Source: Bacteroidales bacterium
GTDB lineage: Bacteria > Bacteroidota > Bacteroidia > Bacteroidales > F082
Assembly (NCBI GenBank): GCA_017428285.1
Contig: JAFRRE010000081.1
Coordinates: 1-35,878 of the forward strand
Length of the DNA: 35,878 bases
Direction of reading: 5' to 3'
A program made the position numbers and the translations under genes. The notes below the pieces were generated by a model. It ran no database searches. It was given only the letters and a program-made list of their open reading frames with translations, and had not been told where the DNA came from. Position 1 is the stretch's first letter; every line of letters starts with the position of its first letter. Positions 31,881 to 35,878 of the stretch are shown here, piece by piece.

Positions 31881-34800
31881 ATGAACAAAAAGACTTTACT
31901 ATCATTGATGATGCTTTTGCTCGCCTCCATTGGCATGGCAAGAGCGGACGAACCGTCTGTAAATGAAGGCATAATCAGATGGTCTGAGCCTATTACTACC
32001 GAACAAGCCAACAGCAACCAGTTCTTTGATTTTGAGAACGGCCAAATTCCTGCTGGGTGGACCAACGATAACAGTTATCCTTGGACAGTCGTCAGCAATG
32101 CATATTCTGGTTACAATGGTACTTACTGCATTAAAAGCGGCAACGGAGGCGTATCTAGCTCCACTTCTTCCATTAGTACTACCGTGAACTATTCCCAAGA
32201 CGGTACCGTCAGCTTCCTTGGCGGTTGCTGGGGTGAAGGTACTACCAACATTTGGGATAAGTGCCAATTCTTCATCGACAATGTTGAACAATTCAGCAAT
32301 GGTGCTCTCCAAACTTGGAGTAACTACAGCTTCATTGTTCCTGCTGGTACTCACACCTTCAGATGGTCCTACACCAAGGACGGCAGTGTAAATCCGACTG
32401 GTGACGCCTTTTTCATTGATGATGTTACTTTCAATGACAGTGGCACAATTTGTCTCGCTCCCTCAAATTTGACCGTCACCAACGCAACTGCCACCTCGGC
32501 CACTCTTAGCTGGACTGAAAACGATGATTCCGAGTCATGGTACATCTACTATCGCCATAATGCCCCAATTCCAACTCCCTTACCCTATGACACTGTTTCG
32601 GCTAGCGTGAACCCATTCACACTAACAGGTCTGGTGTCTAACGCCCATTACGAGGCGTTTGTAGTTCCTGCCTGTGGTGTGGGTACGCAAGATTTCTACC
32701 AGTTTGCTAGCAACACCGTAGACTTCACCCCTGCCGACTCCTACTCTATCACAGTCAGCGCCAACCTTCCCAATGCAGGCACCGTTACAGGTGGCGGAGA
32801 ATATAGTTTTGGCGACACCTGCACGCTGACGGCCACACCCAACATAGGTTATTATCTCTATAGTTGGATGAAAGACGATGTAATGATTGGAGATTATTAT
32901 CAAGACGAATATACTTTCACCGTCACCGAAAGCGCCAACATCGTGGCCAATTTCCATCAAATCGAATACTACCCATATATAACATCCATGCCCGAAGGAG
33001 GCGGTTGGGGTGAAATTGTTGGCCTCGATTACGCCACCTCTGGTGCCATCCATTACGGCGATGCAGTCACCCTCCGAGCCATACCTAACGAGGACTTCCG
33101 TTTCTACAAATGGACCATGTGGGTTGGTACTGACAATGACTACTATGAAATAGATCTATCCACTGATACCCTCTACACCTTTACGTTTGATGAGAACTTC
33201 GTTGGCTTTGACGCAGGGAATCAGGGCGAAATCGAATTTGTTGCCAATTTCGTCGAAAGCATAGGCGACTGTGTACGTCCTTTGGATCTCACCGCCACCG
33301 AGGTTGGACCCACCTCCGCCACCCTCAGTTGGACCGAGCTAGGCACTTCCCAGGCATGGATGATGTACTACCGCCCAGCATTTACACCGGCATACGTCCC
33401 GTATGATTCTCTTGAGATTTACCAAAATCCATATACACTTACAAGTCTCCAACCCAACACCGCTTATGAAGCATATATAGTTCCTTCCTGCGGCTTTACG
33501 GATGGCATAGCAAACGAATACCTCGCAAGCAACACTGTAACATTCACCACCCTCGAAGCCTGCCCAGCCCCATTTAACTTGCAAGTGAGCAATATCACCC
33601 ATAACAGCGCTACGGTAGCATGGACTGGTTATAACGATGAGTACACTTTCAGTTACAGAGTAGCTACCGAATTGATCGACCCCGTGTTCAGCGAAGACTT
33701 TGAAGGCGGTGTTATTCCTCAAGGATGGAGCAACGAGGGCGATGCTTCTTGGGAGGTAGGTGTTGGTGATTACACCCCCGACACTATTAGCGCACATAGT
33801 GGCAACTATAATGCAAAGATTACTCACAACAACTCCCAAGAACAAACCTATTTTGTCATGCCCTCTATGAATTTGGGTGGCCAAAACGACTTGGTGCTCT
33901 CCTTCTGGTATATCAACAGATCTTGGGGCGGCGATATTGATGAACTTGGGGTTTACTACCGCTTTGGCACAGAAGGCGCACAAGGCGCATGGCAACCGTT
34001 ATGGAGCACTACAGAAGCACACGAGACGTGGACAAACCAAGTCGTTGAACTGACGGGGTTGTCCGATAACTATCAGATTGGCTTCTTGTTCACGGACCAT
34101 TACGGCTATGGCGTTGGCTTGGATGACATCGTCATTGCCCATGAACAAGTCAGTGAGTGGATCACGTTGTCCGATGCTACTAACCCGCTAGAACTCACTG
34201 GCCTCACACCTGGCACAAACTATGAAGTGAAAGTTATGGGCTCATGTGATGAAACACAAACAGGATGGAGCAATAGTGCATTCTTCACCACAAACGACGC
34301 TGTGTACTACACCATCACGGCTTCGGCCAACCCAGCCGCTGGTGGTAACGTGACCGGTGGAGGCACCTATATGCAAGGCGCAAGCTGCACATTGACTGCA
34401 ACAGCCAACACCGGCTACACCTTTACTAACTGGACCAAAAATGACGGCACAGTGGTTTCCAATAATGCCACCTATACTTTCAACGTCACTGAGTCAGGTG
34501 CTTACGCGGCCAACTTCACGCTCAACAGCTACATGGTCACTGCCTCGGCCAACCCGACCGAAGGCGGAACCGTCACAGGCGGCGGTACATACAACCATGG
34601 ACAAAACATCACCCTTACGGCAATGGCCAATGAGGGATACACCTTCACTGGTTGGAGTGACGGAGTCACCACCAACCCACGCACAATCACAGTCACTGGG
34701 CCTGCCACCTACGTTGCCAACTTCGAGCTCCAAAGCTTCAACATCACTGTCTCTGCCGATCCGACAGAGGGTGGAACGGTGTCTGGTGGGGGTACATACA

Positions 34801-35878
34801 ACTATGGCAGTTCTGTTACCCTGACCGCCACGCCTGCTGCGGGCTATGCCTTCATCAACTGGACCAAGAACGGAACCGTAGTAAGCACCAATGCCACCTA
34901 CATCCTAAACGTCACCGAGGGCGGAACTTATGTGGCTCACTTCAGCCAAAACAGCTACACGCTCACCATTAACTACAAGTTCGCAAACGGCACTACCGCT
35001 GCACCAACCCATACCGAAAACGTCAGTTACGGTGCATCCTACAGCGTCACCTCGCCCACCATCACTGGCTACACACCTGACCAGGCGGTCGTTTCTGGCA
35101 CGATGGGTGCTGAGAACGTGACGGTTGATGTAACTTACAGTGTCAACAGTTACACACTGACCATCAACTACAAGTACGCCAATGGTACTACCGCTGCACC
35201 AACCCATACCGAGAGTGTCAACTACAACGCCACCTACAGCGTCACCTCGCCCACCATCACCGGTTACACACCCGACCTGGCGGTTGTCACGGGCACGATG
35301 GGCACCGAGAACGTGACGGTTGATGTCACCTACGCCATCAACAGCTACACGCTCACCGTCAACTACCTGTATGCCGATGGCACAACGGCTGCCGCTTCAC
35401 ATACCGAGAGCGTCAACTACAACGCCACCTACAGCGTCACCTCGCCCGCCATCACGGGTTACACACCTGACCTGGCTGTCGTTACGGGTACGATGGGTAC
35501 CGAGAACGTGACGGTCGATGTCATCTACACCATCAACAGTTACATCCTTACCGTCAACTACCTGTATGCCGATGGCACAACTGCCGCTGCAAGCCACACC
35601 GAGAGCGTCAACTACAATGCTTCCTACAGCGTCACCTCGCCTGCCATCACCGGTTACACACCTGACCTGGCGGTTGTCACGGGCACGATGGGCACCGAGA
35701 ACGTGACGGTCGATGTCACCTACACCATCAACAGCTACACCCTCACCGTCAACTACCTGTATGCCGATGGCACAACGGCTGCTGCAAGCCACACCGAGAG
35801 CGTCAACTACAACGCCACCTACAGCGTCACCTCGCCTGCCATCACCGGTTACACACCTGACCTGGCGGTTGTCACGGG
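31881..35878 (+). CDS. Giant secreted repeat protein (Fn3, cleaved-adhesin/jelly-roll, InlB-like and MucBP-like repeats), 3' end outside window
   Basis: Open for more than 1330 residues with no stop before the right edge. The signal peptide is MNKKTLLSLMMLLLASIGMA. Domains in order: a jelly-roll of the choice-of-anchor/cleaved-adhesin type (about 48-187), Fn3 (192-283), two InlB B-like repeats (287-456), and Fn3 (462-556). A third Fn3 follows, split (561-598 and 757-803) by a nested jelly-roll (FSEDFEGGVIPQGWSNEGDA, about 600-755). Then come three more InlB B-like repeats (TASANPTEGGTVTGGGTY type) to 34952. From 34953 there is a tandem array of 65-residue MucBP-like units (YTLTVNYLYADGTTAAASHT; ITGYTPDLAVVTGTMGTENV). 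A large surface adhesin is the likely role. A T9SS tail would be expected beyond the edge but is not visible. Confidence 0.85.
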   Translation, partial: MNKKTLLSLMMLLLASIGMARADEPSVNEGIIRWSEPITTEQANSNQFFDFENGQIPAGWTNDNSYPWTVVSNAYSGYNGTYCIKSGNGGVSSSTSSISTTVNYSQDGTVSFLGGCWGEGTTNIWDKCQFFIDNVEQFSNGALQTWSNYSFIVPAGTHTFRWSYTKDGSVNPTGDAFFIDDVTFNDSGTICLAPSNLTVTNATATSATLSWTENDDSESWYIYYRHNAPIPTPLPYDTVSASVNPFTLTGLVSNAHYEAFVVPACGVGTQDFYQFASNTVDFTPADSYSITVSANLPNAGTVTGGGEYSFGDTCTLTATPNIGYYLYSWMKDDVMIGDYYQDEYTFTVTESANIVANFHQIEYYPYITSMPEGGGWGEIVGLDYATSGAIHYGDAVTLRAIPNEDFRFYKWTMWVGTDNDYYEIDLSTDTLYTFTFDENFVGFDAGNQGEIEFVANFVESIGDCVRPLDLTATEVGPTSATLSWTELGTSQAWMMYYRPAFTPAYVPYDSLEIYQNPYTLTSLQPNTAYEAYIVPSCGFTDGIANEYLASNTVTFTTLEACPAPFNLQVSNITHNSATVAWTGYNDEYTFSYRVATELIDPVFSEDFEGGVIPQGWSNEGDASWEVGVGDYTPDTISAHSGNYNAKITHNNSQEQTYFVMPSMNLGGQNDLVLSFWYINRSWGGDIDELGVYYRFGTEGAQGAWQPLWSTTEAHETWTNQVVELTGLSDNYQIGFLFTDHYGYGVGLDDIVIAHEQVSEWITLSDATNPLELTGLTPGTNYEVKVMGSCDETQTGWSNSAFFTTNDAVYYTITASANPAAGGNVTGGGTYMQGASCTLTATANTGYTFTNWTKNDGTVVSNNATYTFNVTESGAYAANFTLNSYMVTASANPTEGGTVTGGGTYNHGQNITLTAMANEGYTFTGWSDGVTTNPRTITVTGPATYVANFELQSFNITVSADPTEGGTVSGGGTYNYGSSVTLTATPAAGYAFINWTKNGTVVSTNATYILNVTEGGTYVAHFSQNSYTLTINYKFANGTTAAPTHTENVSYGASYSVTSPTITGYTPDQAVVSGTMGAENVTVDVTYSVNSYTLTINYKYANGTTAAPTHTESVNYNATYSVTSPTITGYTPDLAVVTGTMGTENVTVDVTYAINSYTLTVNYLYADGTTAAASHTESVNYNATYSVTSPAITGYTPDLAVVTGTMGTENVTVDVIYTINSYILTVNYLYADGTTAAASHTESVNYNASYSVTSPAITGYTPDLAVVTGTMGTENVTVDVTYTINSYTLTVNYLYADGTTAAASHTESVNYNATYSVTSPAITGYTPDLAVVT
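34953..35878 (+). repeat. Tandem 195-base repeats in the giant adhesin gene
   Basis: Units start at 34953, 35148, 35343, 35538 and 35733; the last is cut by the window end. Each encodes 65 residues. Units 3 to 5 are nearly identical in bases, while 1 and 2 differ more, so the array is growing or being homogenised at its distal side. Confidence 0.92.

Noticed and set aside
34953..35878. Regular repeats as a CRISPR array
   Set aside because: The 195-base units are contiguous, translated and without spacers; they are protein repeats.

Overview
The window reads as a chromosomal segment of a Bacteroidota bacterium, most likely a Bacteroidales gut or rumen member. The reasons are a type IX secretion (T9SS) C-terminal sorting domain on a C10 protease, many MKK-type signal peptides and lipoboxes, a CBM20-fused 4-alpha-glucanotransferase, weak or absent Shine-Dalgarno sequences, and repeated use of the Bacteroidota -7 promoter element TAnnTTTG (12 candidate sites listed). 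No rRNA, tRNA, CRISPR array or insertion sequence was seen.

Layout. 1-5605 (+): a ChaN/erythromycin-esterase-like protein cut by the left edge, a secreted carboxypeptidase-regulatory-like protein, malQ, and an archaeal-type AAA ATPase. 5642-15963 (-): about 10 kb of tightly packed genes for exported proteins. Reading with transcription these are an XRE-type regulator, a lipoprotein, a secreted caspase-fold protease, two unknown secreted proteins, two members of a repeated periplasmic-type domain family (one with TPRs), three outer-membrane beta-barrel proteins, a barrel remnant, a third family member with TPR plus WG repeats, and a last barrel. 16256-18420 (+): deoC, an OsmC-like protein, a FlK-type thioesterase and a TSCPD protein. 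18482-19588 (+): a lipoprotein whose von Willebrand A fold appears circularly permuted. 19767-20470 (+): a toxin-antitoxin pair with a PIN toxin. 20462-22981 (-): a GH16-GH20 fusion glycosidase. 23085-25213 (+): a secreted esterase and 5-formyltetrahydrofolate cyclo-ligase. 25318-30583 (+): three exported cysteine proteases (one C10, two C1B). 30740-31660 (-): a YitT membrane protein. 31881 to the right edge (+): a very large repeat-rich surface protein.

How the parts work together. The window is dominated by secreted and surface functions: protein degradation (C10 and C1B proteases), glycan degradation (GH16-GH20, esterase), and adhesion (the giant repeat protein). The best candidate for an undescribed system is the minus-strand cluster. 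It combines a regulator with a structured leader, an exported caspase with intact His/Cys residues, and an expanded set of paired domain proteins and barrels. Its function cannot be read from sequence alone.

Several intergenic gaps hold large imperfect hairpins of different sequence types, and one palindrome sits inside the malQ reading frame. These look like small palindromic repeat elements and are reported separately.
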